Below are positions 10,084-20,437 of a DNA stretch of 64,000 bases, one piece after another. The number at the start of each line of letters is the position of its first letter. Positions within the stretch are counted from its first letter, which is position 1. The notes below the pieces were generated by a model. That model had not been told where the DNA came from, ran no database searches, and was given only the letters and a program-made list of their open reading frames with translations. This stretch comes from Rhodoferax sp. BLA1 (GTDB lineage: Bacteria; Pseudomonadota; Gammaproteobacteria; Burkholderiales; Burkholderiaceae_C): assembly GCF_013416775.1 (NCBI RefSeq), contig NZ_SZVI01000009.1, positions 124,001-188,000 on the forward strand, read 5' to 3'. A program made the translations under genes and the position numbers.

Positions 10084-11186
10084 GTGTTGTTGCGGGTGAC
10101 GTGCTGACAGAAGTCCGTGGCCAAGTAGGCTTTATCACTCTGAACCGCCCTGCTGCACTCAATGCGCTGAGCTTGCAGATGATCCGGGGCCTGACGATCT
10201 GCCTGCTGGACTGGCGCAACAACGATCAGGTGCAGGCGGTGGCGATTCGCGGCAGCAACAAAACTGGGCCGTTCGGGGCCTTTTGTGCTGGCGGTGACAT
10301 CCGCTTCTTTCACCAGGCGCTGTTGTCGGGCGACCCCAGTCCTGAGGATTTTTTCACCGAGGAATACACCCTCAACCACCTGATTCACTCCTATCCCAAG
10401 CCCTACCTCGCCTTTATGGACGGTGTGGTCATGGGTGGGGGCATGGGCATCAGCCAAGGCGCATCACACCGTCTGGTGACCCTGCGTACAAAAATGGCCA
10501 TGCCCGAGACCTCCATTGGCCTGTTTCCGGATGTGGCGGGCGGTTATTTCTTGAGCCGTTGTCCAGGGCATGTGGGCGAATGGCTGGCACTGACCGGCAC
10601 CACCCTGACAGCGGGCGACGCCGTCGTCCTGGGTTTGGCCGACCACTGTATCGAGGTGGCGCAGCTGCCCGATGTTTGGCACGCGTTGGCCCAGCTTGAG
10701 TCGTTGGATCATGCGAGCCTGGATGCTTTGATAGCTACTTATTCAGTAGCTACTAGCCCTTTTGATACAAGGGCTAGAGACCAAATTGACCAATATTTCG
10801 GCAAAGCGTCCGTGCTGAGCATCGTGCAGGCCCTGGAGGCTGACCCTGGCGACTGGGCACAACACACAGCCCAGCAGCTGCGCCAGCGCTCACCCTTGAT
10901 GCTGCATGTGACGCTGGAACAGGTCCGCCGGGCCCGTCAGATGGCGCTGGCTGACGAGTTGCGTATGGAGCGCGACATGGTGCGCCATTGTTTCTTCCCG
11001 GCGCACCTGGGCCGCTCTGCGGCCCAGACCGAGACCGCCGAGGGCGTTCGCGCCCTGGTGATTGACAAAGACAAGCAGCCGAAGTGGCATCCCGCGCGCA
11101 TTGAAGATGTCACGCCCGACATGGTGCTGCCCTTTTTTGACAGTCCCTGGGCGCGACACAGCCACCCGCTACGAGATTTGACCTGA
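10080..11186 (+). CDS. Enoyl-CoA hydratase/isomerase family, 3-hydroxyisobutyryl-CoA hydrolase-like
   Basis: This is a crotonase-fold enzyme of about 368 residues. The oxyanion-hole segments GAFCAGGDIRFF and DGVVMGGGMGIS, the catalytic-region glutamate in MAMPETSIGLFPDVAGG, and a long C-terminal extension fit the 3-hydroxyisobutyryl-CoA hydrolase type (valine degradation) better than short enoyl-CoA hydratases. I chose the GTG at 10080, which overlaps the upstream stop codon by GTGA; an in-frame TTG at 10065 is possible. Residues around 217-236 (encoded at 10727-10786) come from a genomic palindromic repeat inserted in frame. The exact substrate is inferred. Confidence 0.8.
   Translation: MSVVAGDVLTEVRGQVGFITLNRPAALNALSLQMIRGLTICLLDWRNNDQVQAVAIRGSNKTGPFGAFCAGGDIRFFHQALLSGDPSPEDFFTEEYTLNHLIHSYPKPYLAFMDGVVMGGGMGISQGASHRLVTLRTKMAMPETSIGLFPDVAGGYFLSRCPGHVGEWLALTGTTLTAGDAVVLGLADHCIEVAQLPDVWHALAQLESLDHASLDALIATYSVATSPFDTRARDQIDQYFGKASVLSIVQALEADPGDWAQHTAQQLRQRSPLMLHVTLEQVRRARQMALADELRMERDMVRHCFFPAHLGRSAAQTETAEGVRALVIDKDKQPKWHPARIEDVTPDMVLPFFDSPWARHSHPLRDLT
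10727..10786 (+). repeat. Intragenic palindromic repeat in the crotonase gene
   Basis: This is the clearest copy of the family: GATAGCTACT, AGTAGCTAC, TAGCCCTT and AAGGGCTAGAGACCAAATT in order. TAGCCCTT and AAGGGCTA form the central inverted repeat. The copy is translated in frame. Confidence 0.7.
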
Positions 11187-11193
11187 ACTGGGC

Positions 11194-11619
11194 TCAGGCC
11201 AGGGTCAGACGAACGTCGATATTGCCGCGCGTTGCGTTCGAATAAGGGCAAACGATGTGGGCTTTGTCGACCAGCGCCTGGGCGACGTCGCGCGCCATGC
11301 CTGGCAATGAAACCTTCAGGTCAACCTCGATACCAAAACCGTTGGGAATCGCACCAATACCAACGCTGCTCTCGATCGAGACATCGGCGGGCAGGGCAAT
11401 CTTGTCACGTGCGGCGACGAACTTGATGGCACCGATAAAACACGCGCTGTAGCCTGCAGCAAACAACTGTTCAGGATTGGCGCCTTCACCACCTGCGCCA
11501 CCCAATTCCTTGGGTGTGGTCAGTTTGAGATCCAGCTTGGCATCAGGAACAACGGTTCGGCCATCACGGCCTCCGGTGGACGTGGCATGTGCGCGATAGA
11601 GAACTTGTGCGATGGACAT
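11194..11619 (-). CDS. ohr: Organic hydroperoxide resistance protein Ohr
   Basis: Ohr is a cytoplasmic thiol peroxidase that reduces organic hydroperoxides. It belongs to the OsmC/Ohr fold, with the two reactive cysteines in [12 protein letters not shown] and [13 protein letters not shown] and the Ohr-type pattern [12 protein letters not shown]. The start at 11619 gives [20 protein letters not shown] and 141 residues, the family length, with TGGAG ten or so bases upstream. The gene lies just downstream of ohrR on the same strand, the classic arrangement. Confidence 0.95.
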   Translation of the reverse strand: MSIAQVLYRAHATSTGGRDGRTVVPDAKLDLKLTTPKELGGAGGEGANPEQLFAAGYSACFIGAIKFVAARDKIALPADVSIESSVGIGAIPNGFGIEVDLKVSLPGMARDVAQALVDKAHIVCPYSNATRGNIDVRLTLA

Positions 11620-11697
11620 GGTGAAACTCCAGTAAAGATTTAACAACTCGGCGACTTGGTGAGAACTGTTGATGCGCCATGTCAACAGAAATAGATA

Positions 11698-11710
11698 GCT
11701 ATTAAATAGC
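11698..11710. promoter_or_regulatory. Candidate OhrR operator in the ohr upstream region
   Basis: GCTATT and AATAGC form a short palindrome around a central A in the 135-base ohrR-ohr gap. OhrR operators are AT-rich palindromes, so this is a reasonable candidate. A second inverted repeat, CTGTTGA/TCAACAG, lies at about 11666-11689. The first could also be a worn fragment of the genomic repeat family, whose edge is GATAGCTA. Confidence 0.35.
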
Positions 11711-11754
11711 GCACTACATATAAACTTTAAAAACTCGGTTCTTTGTTGCGGTGC

Positions 11755-12246
11755 TCACTGTGAGCATGCATTTTTGAACAGCCTTTTTCGCAAAATCAGC
11801 AAACTGTCACGCAAGGCCATCAGTTCATCAGGGGTGCTTTCGGTGGCACAGAACACACCCAAAGCCATTGTTTTGGCGGACTCTTGAAGCGCATGACCTT
11901 TGGACGTCAGGCTGATGATCACCTGGCGTTCGTCGGCTTTGGCACGAACCCGTTGCAACAGCTCCTGCTTTTCCATGCGTTTGAGCAACGGTGTCAAGGT
12001 CGCCGAATCCAGGAAAAGGCGCTCACCAATTTCAGAGACCGTCATGGCATCACGCTCCCACAACACCATCAGCACCAGGTACTGTGGATAGGTGATGCCC
12101 AAGGGTTGCAAAGACTTGCGATAGACCTTGTTCATCCCCAACATCGTTGAGTACAAGGCAAAACACAACTGCTCACTCAGAAGCAGCGATGGCTCAGGCT
12201 GAATTGGCAAAGGCGGTGTGTGTGAAGGCATGCCTGAATTATACAT
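11755..12246 (-). CDS. ohrR: MarR-family peroxide-sensing repressor OhrR
   Basis: OhrR is a dimeric winged-helix repressor of ohr that is inactivated by oxidation of an N-terminal cysteine. That cysteine is present in [10 protein letters not shown] near residue 28. The winged helix runs through [26 protein letters not shown] and the wing [15 protein letters not shown]. The 163-residue protein starts at 12246 (MYNSG); an internal ATG at 12231 would shorten it by five residues and neither has a strong ribosome-binding site. It lies 135 bases before ohr on the same strand. Confidence 0.9.
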   Translation of the reverse strand: MYNSGMPSHTPPLPIQPEPSLLLSEQLCFALYSTMLGMNKVYRKSLQPLGITYPQYLVLMVLWERDAMTVSEIGERLFLDSATLTPLLKRMEKQELLQRVRAKADERQVIISLTSKGHALQESAKTMALGVFCATESTPDELMALRDSLLILRKRLFKNACSQ

Positions 12247-12359
12247 AGCACACGATTTGTTTGCAAGCGACTTAATAAAAATAATGAAAGTGAACGCCGC
12301 TGATCCAACAGCAGATCTTCGATGGCTCAGCGACGGTTAAAACCATCGCTCACCCGCGT

Positions 12360-12833
12360 TCAGCGCTGGCGTGACTTCATGGCGCGTTCCACTTCACGCT
12401 TGCCTTCGCGGTCCTTGATGGTGTCGCGCTTGTCGTGCTCGGCCTTGCCTTTGGCCAGCGCTACCTCGCACTTGATCTTGCCTGCTTTCCAGTGCAGGTT
12501 GATCGGCACCAGCGTGTAACCCTTTTGCTCGACCTTGCCAATCAGGCGCTTGATTTCTTCCCGGTGCATCAGCAGTTTGCGGGTGCGCTGTTTGTCCGGG
12601 GTGATGTGGGTGGAGGCGGTGCCCAAGGGCTGGATCTGCAGGCCGATGATGAACAACTCACCATTGCGGATGACGACATAGCCGTCGGTCAGCTGCACCT
12701 TACCTTCACGCAGGGATTTGACCTCCCAGCCTTCGAGCACGATGCCGGCTTCAAAGCGTTCCTCAAAAAAGTAATTGAATGCCGCTTTTTTGTTGTCAGC
12801 AATGCGGGTTGCGGTGTCGGGTTTTTTGGCCAT
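12360..12833 (-). CDS. smpB: SsrA-binding protein SmpB
   Basis: SmpB binds tmRNA and delivers it to stalled ribosomes. Conserved features are [20 protein letters not shown], the [14 protein letters not shown] segment and the basic C-terminal tail with [20 protein letters not shown]. The start at 12833 ([14 protein letters not shown]) matches the family and gives 157 residues. It is transcribed divergently from ratA across a 68-base gap. The 113 bases on its 3' side, up to ohrR, hold only a weak CGATGG/CCATCG hairpin (about 12320-12348). Confidence 0.96.
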   Translation of the reverse strand: MAKKPDTATRIADNKKAAFNYFFEERFEAGIVLEGWEVKSLREGKVQLTDGYVVIRNGELFIIGLQIQPLGTASTHITPDKQRTRKLLMHREEIKRLIGKVEQKGYTLVPINLHWKAGKIKCEVALAKGKAEHDKRDTIKDREGKREVERAMKSRQR

Positions 12834-12901
12834 GGGGGAGAGCTTGAGTGGGAATGAATGCGAACCAGGCTTGACTACAATCCCGCGCAAAGCTCCATTC
12901 T

Positions 12902-13339
12902 ATGAAAACTGTCAAAAAGTCCGTTTTAATCTGGTACAGCCCTGCAGAAATGTACCGACTGGTGGTGGATGTGGACGCCTACCCCCAATTCTTGCCATGG
13001 TGTGACAAGGCCCGAGTGGTCAATCACGAAGAGAACGGCATGCTGGCCGAAATTGGCATCGCTTTTGGTGGCATCCACCAAACCTTCACCACCAGAAACG
13101 CCCATGTGGTGGACCAGCAGGTGATCATCAAACTGGTCAACGGGCCTTTCTCCAAGCTGGAAGGTGAGTGGAACTTTGTGCCTCTGGGCGTAGACCAGCG
13201 CGCCTGCCGGGTGGAGCTGGTCTTGCAATACGGTTTTGACAGCACCTTGGGCAAACTCATCAGTCCGGTGTTTGACAAGATCGCCAGCAACATGGTGGAC
13301 GCCTTCATCAACCGTGCCAAACAGGTCTACGGCGAGTGA
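12902..13339 (+). CDS. ratA: RatA/COQ10-like START-domain protein
   Basis: This 145-residue protein belongs to the polyketide cyclase/START family next to smpB that is called RatA in E. coli, where it interferes with 70S formation, and COQ10-like elsewhere, where it binds ubiquinone. MKTVKKSVLIWYSPAEMYRLVVDVDAYPQFLPWC, with the DVxxYPxFLPWC signature, identifies it. It pairs with rnfH just downstream (4-base gap), as in many Proteobacteria. Whether it acts as a toxin here is not shown. Confidence 0.88.
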   Translation: MKTVKKSVLIWYSPAEMYRLVVDVDAYPQFLPWCDKARVVNHEENGMLAEIGIAFGGIHQTFTTRNAHVVDQQVIIKLVNGPFSKLEGEWNFVPLGVDQRACRVELVLQYGFDSTLGKLISPVFDKIASNMVDAFINRAKQVYGE

Positions 13340-13343
13340 AACC

Positions 13344-13676
13344 GTGATCCGGGTGTGTGTGGTGTATGCGCCAACGGCGCGTGAGGTCTACGAAGTGCCT
13401 CTGAGCTTGGCTGAACCCAGTTGTGTTTTGGACGCCTTGCAGCTCAGTGGGCTGCTTCAGAGTTTTCCCGAGCTGAACCCCCAAAAGCTGCTGATGGGGG
13501 TCTGGGGTCGGCAGGTGGGTTTGACACACGCCCTGCGTGACCAGGACCGAGTGGAGATTTGCCGACCACTTCGAGTCGACCCAAAAGTGGCGCGGCGTGA
13601 GCGTTTTGTGAAACAGGGGGCACGCGCCGCCGGCCTCTTTGTGAAAAAGCGCCCGGGCGCCAAAGCTGGTTATTAA
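13344..13676 (+). CDS. rnfH: RnfH family ubiquitin-like protein (RatB)
   Basis: This is a small beta-grasp protein of unknown biochemical role, routinely encoded after ratA. The GTG at 13344 gives VIRVCVVYAPTAREVYEVPL, and the family pattern GVWGRQVGLTHALRDQDRVEICRPLRVDPKVARRER follows. It has 110 residues with a basic C-terminus (KKRPGAKAGY). Longer starts upstream would run into ratA and are unlikely. Confidence 0.85.
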   Translation: MIRVCVVYAPTAREVYEVPLSLAEPSCVLDALQLSGLLQSFPELNPQKLLMGVWGRQVGLTHALRDQDRVEICRPLRVDPKVARRERFVKQGARAAGLFVKKRPGAKAGY

Positions 13677-13700
13677 GGGCGGCGCTGCTGCGCTAGCCAA

Positions 13701-14216
13701 TCACTTGCAATCGGAATTGATGATCGCCTGAAGACGTTGTGACTCAGCCGCCCGGGTGGCATCGTCGATGATCTCGCGTTCACCCTGTTTGTTGACATGT
13801 GCGATGCGCACACCCGAGTCGTAATTGGCCTTGGCCTGCTTGGCACGGGCACAGTTCTCGGCCTTGGCTTTGGCCAGTTTGTCTTCTTCGGCCTTGCGTT
13901 TGGCAGCTTCTTCCTGCTCGGCCTTTTTCTTCTTGTCAGCCAGCTCTTTGTCGACACCGCTGATTTTGGGTGCGCTGCTGGCGGCAGCTGCAGGCACGTC
14001 AGTGGCGGCTACCGGACTGTCCTGGTTGGTCAATGTTGGCAAGACCCGTGGCCCACCGGGGCGTTTGAGGATGTTTTTGTCAGGGATGCTGGGTGGTGGT
14101 GCGCGGTCGCTGAACACCTTGCGGCCATCCGTGTCCAGCCATTGCCATTGCGCCATGGCCGCTGTGGATAGCAACAGTGCGGCAACTATTGTGAAAAAGC
14201 GGATCAATGGGTTCAT
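13701..14216 (-). CDS. DUF4124 domain-containing secreted protein
   Basis: This is a 171-residue protein with a signal peptide (MNPLIRFFTIVAALLLSTAAMAQ) followed by the DUF4124 start WQWLDTDGRKVFSDRAPP. The middle is an Ala/Lys/Glu-rich, probably coiled-coil region (residues about 95-140). It is presumably periplasmic and its function is unknown. The start at 14216 was chosen because it places the signal peptide at the N-terminus; the frame is open further upstream. It is convergent with rnfH and divergent from guaB. Confidence 0.8.
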   Translation of the reverse strand: MNPLIRFFTIVAALLLSTAAMAQWQWLDTDGRKVFSDRAPPPSIPDKNILKRPGGPRVLPTLTNQDSPVAATDVPAAAASSAPKISGVDKELADKKKKAEQEEAAKRKAEEDKLAKAKAENCARAKQAKANYDSGVRIAHVNKQGEREIIDDATRAAESQRLQAIINSDCK

Positions 14217-14367
14217 GGGGCGCAAGTTTATGCCACTCAGTCGCGGGTGCTGTGTTTTCATGCGGTTTTGTCGCAACAGTGCCGTTCTGGCGGGGCCGCA
14301 CATGCCGCCTGGGCCGCAGAAGAGCCCCACTGATCAGGCCAGATACAATTGACGATTTGGAGCTTAA

Positions 14368-15840
<1,473 letters not shown>

Positions 15841-15841
15841 G

Positions 15842-15942
15842 CACACCCCCAGGCTGCGCGCACGTCGTGTCGCTGCGCCACCCCCCTTGCAGGGGGCAAC
15901 ACCAGTGGCCCGGCGAAGCCGGTTCCACGGTGTTTCTGGCTA
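15842..15942. repeat. Structured intergenic repeat between guaB and guaA
   Basis: The gap holds several short hairpin arms, including CCCCC/GGGGG around 15884-15897 and CCGGC/GCCGG around 15910-15922, in a GC-rich setting. The sequence resembles intergenic repeats I recall from Comamonadaceae genomes. No second copy occurs in this window, so the repeat call rests on that recollection. Confidence 0.45.
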
Positions 15943-15969
15943 CTGTCAACCATTTTCCGGAGCTATTGA

Positions 15970-17586
15970 ATGCATCAAAAAATTCTCATCCTCGACTTCG
16001 GCTCTCAAGTCACCCAGCTGATTGCGCGGCGCATCCGTGAAGCACATGTGTTTTGTGAGGTCCACCCGTGTGATGTGAGTGACGAGTGGATTCGTGACTA
16101 TGCGCGCGACGGCAGCCTCAAAGGCATCATCCTGTCGGGCAGCCACGCCAGCATCTACGAAGAAACCACCGACAAGGCACCCCAAGTGGTGTTTGAGCTG
16201 GGTCTGCCAGTGCTGGGCATTTGTTATGGCATGCAAGCCATGGCGCACCAGCTCGGTGGTGTGGTGACCAGTGGTCACCAGCGCGAGTTTGGCCATGCCG
16301 ATGTGCGGGCCCATGGCCACACCGCCTTGCTCGACGGCATTCAAGACTACGCCACCCCCATGGGCCACGGCATGTTGCAGGTCTGGATGAGCCATGGCGA
16401 CAAGGTCACCGAACTGCCTCCTGGCTTCAAGCTGATGGCCAGCACCGACAGCTGCCCGATCGCTGGCATGGCCGACGAAGATCGTCGTTTTTACGCGGTG
16501 CAGTTCCATCCCGAAGTCACCCACACCAAGCGTGGTGCGGCGATTCTGGAGCGTTTTGTGCTGGACATCTGCGGCACACGTGCCGACTGGATCATGGGTG
16601 ACTACATCAGCGAAGCGGTCGAGAAAATCCGCGCCCAGGTCGGTGACGAGGAAGTCATTCTGGGCCTGTCTGGTGGTGTTGATTCTTCGGTGGCTGCTGC
16701 GCTGATCCACCGCGCGATTGGTGACCAACTCACCTGCGTATTTGTCGACCACGGCTTGTTGCGCCTGAATGAGGGCGACATGGTGATGGATATGTTTGTC
16801 GGCAAGTTGCACGCCAAGGTGGTACGTGTAGATGCCGCAGACCAGTTCCTGGGTCACCTGGCCGGTATCAGCGAGCCGGAAGCCAAACGCAAGATCATCG
16901 GTCGCGAGTTTGTTGAGGTTTTTAAGGCGCAAGCCCTTGCACTAAAAGCATCTGATGCTACCAAAAAAGGTGCAAAGTGGTTGGCCCAGGGCACCATTTA
17001 TCCGGATGTGATCGAGTCCGGTGGCGCCAAGAACAAGAAGGCCGTGGTGATCAAGAGCCACCACAACGTGGGTGGCCTGCCCGAGCAACTGGGTCTGAAG
17101 CTGCTGGAACCCCTGCGTGAGCTGTTCAAGGACGAGGTGCGCGAACTGGGTGTAGCACTGGGCCTGCCCTACAACATGGTTTACCGCCATCCGTTCCCCG
17201 GCCCGGGCCTGGGCGTTCGGATTCTGGGCGAGGTCAAAAAAGAATATGCCGACCTGTTGCGCCGGGCCGATGCGATCTTCATCGAAGAACTGCACAACTT
17301 TGTCGATGAAGCCAGCGGCAAAACCTGGTACCAGCTCACCAGCCAGGCGTTCACCGTGTTCCTGCCGGTGAAAAGCGTCGGTGTCATGGGTGACGGCCGC
17401 ACCTACGACTATGTGGTGGCGCTGCGTGCGGTGCAAACCAGCGACTTTATGACCGCTGACTGGGCCGAGTTGCCCTACGCGCTGCTCAAAAAGGTGTCCA
17501 GCCGCATCATCAACGAAGTGCGCGGCATCAACCGCGTTACCTACGATGTGAGCAGCAAACCACCTGCCACCATCGAGTGGGAATAA
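15970..17586 (+). CDS. guaA: GMP synthase (glutamine-hydrolysing)
   Basis: GuaA aminates XMP to GMP using glutamine. The N-terminal glutamine amidotransferase has the nucleophile cysteine in [10 protein letters not shown] and the partner histidine and glutamate in QFHPEVTHT. The ATP-pyrophosphatase P-loop is [14 protein letters not shown], and the C-terminal dimerisation domain ends [17 protein letters not shown]. The protein has 538 residues. Residues about 318-334 ([15 protein letters not shown]) are encoded by a genomic repeat and lengthen a loop just before [14 protein letters not shown]. Confidence 0.98.
   Translation: MHQKILILDFGSQVTQLIARRIREAHVFCEVHPCDVSDEWIRDYARDGSLKGIILSGSHASIYEETTDKAPQVVFELGLPVLGICYGMQAMAHQLGGVVTSGHQREFGHADVRAHGHTALLDGIQDYATPMGHGMLQVWMSHGDKVTELPPGFKLMASTDSCPIAGMADEDRRFYAVQFHPEVTHTKRGAAILERFVLDICGTRADWIMGDYISEAVEKIRAQVGDEEVILGLSGGVDSSVAAALIHRAIGDQLTCVFVDHGLLRLNEGDMVMDMFVGKLHAKVVRVDAADQFLGHLAGISEPEAKRKIIGREFVEVFKAQALALKASDATKKGAKWLAQGTIYPDVIESGGAKNKKAVVIKSHHNVGGLPEQLGLKLLEPLRELFKDEVRELGVALGLPYNMVYRHPFPGPGLGVRILGEVKKEYADLLRRADAIFIEELHNFVDEASGKTWYQLTSQAFTVFLPVKSVGVMGDGRTYDYVVALRAVQTSDFMTADWAELPYALLKKVSSRIINEVRGINRVTYDVSSKPPATIEWE
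16918..16973 (+). repeat. Intragenic palindromic repeat in guaA
   Basis: This is a diverged copy of the AGCCCTT repeat family (GCAAGCCCTTGCACTAAAAGC, then AGCATCTGATGCT), translated in frame within GuaA. Its arms are weaker than at 10727. Confidence 0.5.
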
Positions 17587-17645
17587 GCATCCCGGCCTAG
17601 TGCATGTGGCGTGTTGCGGCGAGGGTGAGCTGCAATAATCGCCAC

Positions 17646-18281
17646 ATGTATGTGCCACCGCAGTTCGCTTCCACTGACCCCTCGCATGCCAGCGAGCTGA
17701 TCCGCAGTTACCCGTTCGCCAGTCTGATTTCGGTGGATGACAAGGGCCTGCCTTACATCACGCCGCTGCCGCTGCATTTGCTTGAAGAGGAGGGGCGTTG
17801 GCTGTTGCTGGGCCATTGCGCCAGACCCAACCCACACTGGCGTTACCTGCAGGCGCGTCCCCAGGCTGTGGTCAGCTTCATGGGGCCACAGGCCTACATG
17901 AGCCCGAGTGTCTACCCGGATCTCGCGCGGGTGCCCACCTGGAGTTATCTGACCGTGCAGTGCACCGTTCAGGCGCGACTGATCGAGCACTTTGATGACA
18001 AGGACCGCTTGCTCAAACACCTGATCCATGAACACGACCCCGCTTACGCGCAGCAATGGCGCGGCTTGGGGGAGGACTTCCAGCACAAGATGATGGCAGG
18101 CATGGTGGCGTTTGAGCTGGAGGTGATGGATTGGCAATGCAAGCTCAAACTCAACCAGCACCGGCCTGAGTCCCATCAGGCGCTCTACAGCACCTATGCC
18201 AGCGGCACGGCAGACCAGCGGGTGTTGGCGGACTGGATGGTGCGCCTGGGGCTGATCGGTGCGATCCGGGAGGAGACCTGA
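17646..18281 (+). CDS. FMN-binding PaiB-family protein
   Basis: This 211-residue protein matches the PaiB/FMN-binding negative transcriptional regulator family, with a split-barrel flavin fold. MYVPPQFASTDPSHASELIRSYPFASLIS, LPLHLLEEEG, ARPNPHWRYL and MMAGMVAFELEV are family-like. It lies 59 bases after guaA. A 9-bp inverted repeat (CATGTGGCG 17603-17611, CGCCACATG 17640-17648) includes the start codon, so mRNA folding could restrain translation. Confidence 0.8.
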   Translation: MYVPPQFASTDPSHASELIRSYPFASLISVDDKGLPYITPLPLHLLEEEGRWLLLGHCARPNPHWRYLQARPQAVVSFMGPQAYMSPSVYPDLARVPTWSYLTVQCTVQARLIEHFDDKDRLLKHLIHEHDPAYAQQWRGLGEDFQHKMMAGMVAFELEVMDWQCKLKLNQHRPESHQALYSTYASGTADQRVLADWMVRLGLIGAIREET

Positions 18282-18357
18282 TGGCTTGCATGCCCCTCTT
18301 GGGCGCGGGTGGATGTCGCCCATTCCTAGTAGCACTGTGACAACACCTGGGTCAAAC

Positions 18358-19428
18358 ATGTCCGAGACAGCTGACATGACCTGGATGCAGGCTGCGCTGG
18401 CCCAGGCACAGGCAGCCGGGGCTGCGGGTGAAGTGCCGGTGGGTGCGGTGGTGGTGCGTGACGGCCAGATCATTGGTGTGGGGCGCAATGCCCCGATCGC
18501 GTCGCACGACCCCACCGCCCATGCCGAGATCGCCGCCCTGCGTGCGGCAGCACAACACCTGGGCAACTACCGGCTCGATGACTGCGAGTTGTTTGTCACG
18601 CTGGAGCCGTGCACCATGTGCGCGGGTGCCATGTTGCACGCGCGCCTCAAACGGGTGGTGTTTGGTGCGCTAGACCCCAAAACCGGTGCTGCAGGCTCGG
18701 TGAGCAACGTGTTTGCCCAGCCCCAACTCAACCACCATACCCAAGTGCAAGGCGGCGTGTTGCAGGAGACCTGTGCCAAGTTGTTGCAGGACTTTTTCAA
18801 ACACCAGCGGACCCGTCAGCAATTACAAGCGGCTCAGGCGGGCAGGGCCTTGCGTGAGGATGCCCTGCGCACACCAGAGAGTCGCTTTGCCAATCTGCCC
18901 GCTTGCGCAGCCACTTCCTTTTATGTCCATGATTTGCCCAGTCTGACCGGTTTGCGCTTGCACTATCTGGACACCGACCTTGCGTCAGCCAGTGCCCCCC
19001 AGCTGTGCCTGCACGGGGTGCAGGAATGGAGTTACGCCTGGTGCAGCCAGATTCAACAAGCCTCTGCTGCCGGGCAACGTGTGATCTGCCCGGACCTGAT
19101 TGGTTTTGGCAAGAGTGATAAACCCAAAAAGAAAGCTTTTCACACCCTGGGTTGGCACGCCCAGGTGCTGTTGGAGTTGATCCAGCGGCTGGGCCTGCCC
19201 GCTGTGCAGTTGGTGGTGGCCGAGTCGGCCTTGCCGCTGGCGCACAAACTCCAGATGATGGCGCCCCAGAGTGTGGTGGGCATCGTGGTGGCGCACACCG
19301 ATGCACTCGACAACGAGGCTTTGTACGCACCTTATCCAGATAAAGGCCATCTCGCCGGTCCGCAGGCGTTTTCTTCGCTGAAAATCCTGCCTAGCCCATG
19401 TGGGTCGAGCCCAAGCCACTCCGTATGA
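18358..19428 (+). CDS. tadA: tRNA adenosine(34) deaminase TadA fused to a degenerate alpha/beta-hydrolase domain
   Basis: Residues 1-160 are TadA, which converts A34 of tRNA-Arg(ACG) to inosine. The zinc and proton-shuttle motifs HAE (in TAHAEIAAL) and PCTMC (in LEPCTMCAGAML) are intact. Residues about 185-356 resemble a haloalkane-dehalogenase-type alpha/beta hydrolase (LHGVQEWSYAW, RVICPDLIGFGKSDKPKKK), but the nucleophile elbow reads VVAESALP where the family has a CQDWGG-like motif, and the domain ends early without a catalytic histidine. The hydrolase part is thus probably inactive. The start at 18358 fits TadA; the stop overlaps the next start as ATGA. Confidence 0.85.
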   Translation: MSETADMTWMQAALAQAQAAGAAGEVPVGAVVVRDGQIIGVGRNAPIASHDPTAHAEIAALRAAAQHLGNYRLDDCELFVTLEPCTMCAGAMLHARLKRVVFGALDPKTGAAGSVSNVFAQPQLNHHTQVQGGVLQETCAKLLQDFFKHQRTRQQLQAAQAGRALREDALRTPESRFANLPACAATSFYVHDLPSLTGLRLHYLDTDLASASAPQLCLHGVQEWSYAWCSQIQQASAAGQRVICPDLIGFGKSDKPKKKAFHTLGWHAQVLLELIQRLGLPAVQLVVAESALPLAHKLQMMAPQSVVGIVVAHTDALDNEALYAPYPDKGHLAGPQAFSSLKILPSPCGSSPSHSV

Positions 19429-20384
19429 AAAAACACATCTATATCTACTCCCCATCCGGCGCTGTGCGCGACAAGGCGGCCTTCAAACGCGGCATCAAAC
19501 GGCTGCAGAGCTTGGGCCATGAGGTGGAGGTGGACGAAGCCGCGCTGGCCAGCCACCAGCGTTTTGCGGGCGACGACGCCACCCGCCTGTCCGCCATCCA
19601 CCGTGCCGCCGACAGCGGTGCCGACGTGGCGCTGATGTCTCGCGGTGGATACGGCTTGACGCGCCTGCTGCCCGATATCCGCTACAAAAAGATCGCCAAA
19701 GCCATCGACAAAGGCATGCAGTTTGTCGGCATCAGCGACTTCACCGCGTTTCAGAGCGCGGTGTTGGCCAAAACCGGCGCTGTCACCTGGGCCGGTCCGG
19801 CACTCGGTGAGGGGTTTGGCGCGCAGGACGGGCCAGATGACATCATGGAAGCCTGTTTTGACGACCTGTTGTGTGGCCAAGGGGAGGGTACCGGCTGGCG
19901 TCAGCTGCGTCAAGAGCCTCAGTTTGATGCAGAAATGGTAGCTATAAGCCCTGATTTCAAAAGGGCTGGAGGCACATTTTACATAGAAGATGGGGTGTTG
20001 TGGGGTGGCAATCTGACGATGCTGGCTTCTTTGTTGGGCACGCCTTATTTTCCCAAGGTCAAAGGCGGCATCCTGTTTCTGGAGGATGTAGCGGAGCACC
20101 CCTACCGCATTGAACGTCTGCTGGCCCAACTGCTGTACGCGGGTGTGTTGAAGCGCCAAAAAGCCATTGTGTTGGGCCAGTTCATCGATTTCAAGCTCAC
20201 CTCACATGACCGGGGTTTCAAGCTCGCCAGTGTGGTGCAGTGGTTGTCGCAGCAGGTGAGTTGCCCGATCCTGACCAACTTGCCGTACGGGCATGTCCAG
20301 ACCAAGGTGTTGTTGCCGGTGGGCGCCCGGGCTGACCTGAGTGTCAACGCACGGGATGTGCTGCTGGTGTGGGGCCATGTTTGA
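19425..20384 (+). CDS. ldcA: LD-carboxypeptidase (muramoyltetrapeptide carboxypeptidase)
   Basis: This S66-family serine peptidase removes the terminal D-alanine from murein tetrapeptides during peptidoglycan recycling. The protein opens MKKHIYIYSPSGAVRDKA, with MSRGGYGLTRLLPDI, the likely nucleophile serine in VGISDFTAF, the glutamate in LFLEDV and the histidine in LPYGHV. It has 319 residues. Translation is coupled to tadA by an ATGA overlap. Residues about 170-187 are encoded by a genomic repeat at 19928-19982. Confidence 0.9.
   Translation: MKKHIYIYSPSGAVRDKAAFKRGIKRLQSLGHEVEVDEAALASHQRFAGDDATRLSAIHRAADSGADVALMSRGGYGLTRLLPDIRYKKIAKAIDKGMQFVGISDFTAFQSAVLAKTGAVTWAGPALGEGFGAQDGPDDIMEACFDDLLCGQGEGTGWRQLRQEPQFDAEMVAISPDFKRAGGTFYIEDGVLWGGNLTMLASLLGTPYFPKVKGGILFLEDVAEHPYRIERLLAQLLYAGVLKRQKAIVLGQFIDFKLTSHDRGFKLASVVQWLSQQVSCPILTNLPYGHVQTKVLLPVGARADLSVNARDVLLVWGHV
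19928..19982 (+). repeat. Intragenic palindromic repeat in ldcA
   Basis: GGTAGCTATAAGCCCT, then AAAAGGGCTGGAGGCACATTTT, are diagnostic parts of the repeat family. The AGCCCT/AGGGCT arms flank a short loop. The copy is translated in frame. Confidence 0.65.
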
Positions 20385-20437
20385 TCGGTCACGCGCATGA
20401 CCTAAACTCGCAGCATAGCCACCGGAATTCAACAGGT

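Noticed and set aside
12902-13676. ratA-rnfH as an active toxin-antitoxin pair
   Set aside because: Family naming only. The pair is conserved next to smpB in many bacteria as housekeeping genes, and nothing in the sequence shows toxicity.
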